Shown here: piece after piece, positions 20,771 to 22,141 of the stretch
Layout of the letters: each line of letters begins with the position of its first letter
How positions within the stretch are numbered: position 1 is the stretch's first letter
DNA from: Australimonas brisbanensis
GTDB lineage: Bacteria; Chloroflexota; Dehalococcoidia; Lucifugimonadales; Australimonadaceae
Length of the DNA stretch: 22,141 nt
Reading direction: 5' to 3'
NCBI GenBank assembly: GCA_038147155.1
Contig: JAYQTA010000001.1
Location: forward strand, 1-22,141
Notes under the pieces: model-generated
Told to the model about the DNA's origin: nothing
Database searches by the model: none
Seen by the model: the letters and a program-made list of their open reading frames with translations, nothing else
Program-made: the position numbers and the translations under genes

Positions 20771-22033
20771 CTACCCGTTGAAGGGGACCACCTCTTCGGG
20801 AGTCACCTTGTAGACGGCATCATACTCCTGCGGCATCTCCATCTGGTGGGTGAGCTCGATGCTCCTGTGGGTGCGGGTGGACTCGTTGATGGCCATGATG
20901 ACCTCCAGCGTCCCCATGCCCCACTCGCCAGAGTGGAAGACCGGCTGGCCCTTCACCACCGCGTTGTACAGCTCCACCAGCTCCTGGTCGCGTCCGCCCG
21001 CGCCACGGGAGAGCTTGATCTCCCGCGCCCCGGCGTCGGAGTAGACGTACAGCCCGTAGGGCGCCTGGCGTATCTCGCCCTTCTCGCAGGAGACCAGCAC
21101 CAGCCCCGCATCGTACGGGCCGATGACGCCCTGGCCCGCGAACCCGCCGGGCTTGCGGAAGATCTCCCGCTCACGCTCACCGCCGATGCGCAGGGAGAGC
21201 TTCTCGGCATCCTCCTTGCGGGTGCCCGCGCGCATCTGGCGGCGGATCTCGGTGCGCTCGGCGGCGGTGAACTGCGGGCCGCGCGAGTGCCCCCAGTGGG
21301 CGAACTCGGAGATCATCAGGTAGCCGTACCCATTGTGGATCGCCACGGCGGGCACGCCGTTCTCGAACTCCATGTAGGCGGCGTAGTAGCCGGGGATCGG
21401 CCGCTCCTTCATCCACTGTCCGTAGGCACCGCGCACCGACTTGAGCCGCCCGCCGCCGATGAGCCGGATGGTGTCCACCTGGTGGGGCACCTGCCGGTAG
21501 ACCAGCCCGCCGCCCTGGGCGGGGTCCAGCTCGTCAGCGGTGCGGGGGCGGATGTCCCAGTCGGTGTAGGAGACGGCGTTGATGGCCCCCAGCGCCCCCA
21601 GCTCACCGGAGCGCACGATCTGGCGCATCAGCCGGAAGTGGGGCTGGAACGACTGGGTGTGCCCGGCGACCAGGTGCACCCCGTTGCGGTGGCACGCCTC
21701 CACCATGGCCTCGGCCTCGGCCATGTTCAGCGCCATGGGCTTCTCCACCACCACGTGCTTGCCGTGGTTGGCGGCCAGGATGGTCATGGGCCCGTGGAAG
21801 CGGTTGGGCGTGGAGATCCACACGGCCTCCACGTCGGGGTCGGCCACCAGCTCCTCGGCGGTGGCGTATACCTTGGCGTTGGGGTAGCGCTCGCCGAAGC
21901 GGCGACGCACGTCCGGGTCAACGTCGGCCCCGGCGTACAGGTCGATGTATTCCGCGCTCTCCATGGCGGGGAGCATCTCCGCCGCTCCCACGCCCACGCC
22001 GATGACGCCGAGTTTGATCTGCCGGGTTGCCAT
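20771..22033 (-). CDS. Gfo/Idh/MocA-family dehydrogenase, phthalate-dihydrodiol-dehydrogenase-like
   Basis: A 420-aa NAD(P)-dependent oxidoreductase. The Rossmann loop GVIGVGVGAAEM is at residues 9-20, the family signature EKPMALN at 97-103 and the catalytic region GGGLVYRQVPHQVDTIRLIG at 174-193 with H184 and D187. The section NAVSYTDWDIRPRTADELD resembles dehydrogenases of phthalate cis-dihydrodiols (Pht4 type) more than sugar dehydrogenases, as far as I recall the family. That would make it a natural successor to the Rieske oxygenase at 9108. The gene heads a leftward operon with two BNR genes and a HicB-like gene; GGAG sits 9-10 bases before ATG 22033, after a terminator for the previous gene. 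Confidence 0.9.
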   Translation of the reverse strand: MATRQIKLGVIGVGVGAAEMLPAMESAEYIDLYAGADVDPDVRRRFGERYPNAKVYATAEELVADPDVEAVWISTPNRFHGPMTILAANHGKHVVVEKPMALNMAEAEAMVEACHRNGVHLVAGHTQSFQPHFRLMRQIVRSGELGALGAINAVSYTDWDIRPRTADELDPAQGGGLVYRQVPHQVDTIRLIGGGRLKSVRGAYGQWMKERPIPGYYAAYMEFENGVPAVAIHNGYGYLMISEFAHWGHSRGPQFTAAERTEIRRQMRAGTRKEDAEKLSLRIGGEREREIFRKPGGFAGQGVIGPYDAGLVLVSCEKGEIRQAPYGLYVYSDAGAREIKLSRGAGGRDQELVELYNAVVKGQPVFHSGEWGMGTLEVIMAINESTRTHRSIELTHQMEMPQEYDAVYKVTPEEVVPFNG

Positions 22034-22068
22034 GCCTGCCGCTCCTTGGTGATGGGTGGTAAAGACAC

Positions 22069-22096
22069 GACGGCCCCGGTTTATGCCGGGGCCGTC
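22069..22096 (-). terminator. Terminator hairpin between two leftward genes
   Basis: An 11-bp perfect stem, GACGGCCCCGG with CCGGGGCCGTC around a 6-base A/T-rich loop. On the minus strand it follows the stop of the partial gene at 22106 by nine bases and leads into GTGTCTTTA. Confidence 0.75.
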
Positions 22097-22105
22097 GCTT
22101 GCGTA

Positions 22106-22141
22106 TTACAGGTCGACCTTGCGCTCCTCGATGATGGGCAC
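22106..22141 (-). CDS. C-terminal tail of an unidentified leftward gene (partial)
   Basis: The minus strand reads VPIIEERKVDL then TAA (22108-22106), followed by a terminator hairpin, so the last 36 bases are probably the end of a gene that starts outside the window. Eleven residues are too few for a family call; the ending would suit a metabolic enzyme such as another Gfo/Idh protein. Confidence 0.55.
   Translation of the reverse strand: MPIIEERKVDL

Overview
The window is a GC-rich bacterial contig, most likely from the Chloroflexota (SAR202 or other Dehalococcoidia-like lineage). That placement is inferred from secreted proteins with Pro-Thr linkers, cohesin-like and dockerin modules, extended -10 promoters (TGC-TANNNT) and the mix of Rieske oxygenase, Gfo/Idh dehydrogenase, BNR-repeat proteins and a bicupin. 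There is no rRNA or other taxonomic marker.

Positions 1 to about 6990 form an accessory, mobile-element-like zone of patchy composition. A leftward, translationally coupled operon (3139 to 1) encodes two small proteins, a D5/P4-type primase-helicase and a TubC-N-like zinc-ribbon protein that runs off the edge. It is followed by two near-identical direct repeats of about 585 bp (3181-3767 and 4240-4823). Each carries a small membrane-protein gene, three 8-bp sites in an 11-bp rhythm and the same truncated start of a short-chain dehydrogenase gene. They enclose an AT-rich island with a frameshifted two-helix membrane protein. A lipoprotein, a two-helix membrane protein and an unrecognised 319-aa protein with a coupled 45-aa ORF complete the zone. 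No integrase, transposase or tRNA is visible.

Positions 7073-22141 look like ordinary, very GC-rich chromosome. They hold a frameshifted lipoprotein, a DUF1330 protein, a DUF502 membrane protein, a histidine-kinase remnant, a phthalate-4,5-dioxygenase-like Rieske oxygenase, a VOC protein, a malectin/cohesin-like/dockerin secreted protein overlapping a cohesin-like lipoprotein gene, an MFS carrier joined to an EutA-like ATPase, a divergent bicupin, a ferritin-like di-iron candidate, and a leftward operon (Gfo/Idh dehydrogenase, two tandem BNR proteins, an orphan HicB-like protein). The last 36 bases are the tail of another leftward gene, closed by a strong hairpin.

Functionally, the Rieske oxygenase and the Gfo/Idh enzyme (similar to phthalate dihydrodiol dehydrogenases) could act in sequence on an aromatic acid, with the VOC protein and MFS carrier as possible partners; this is inference from family and proximity. 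The EutA-like gene and the bicupin face each other across two good promoters that share an inverted repeat, so they are probably co-regulated. Sequence quality needs care: positions 17118-17317 are almost pure G then C and look artefactual, and at least three genes appear broken by single-base indels.
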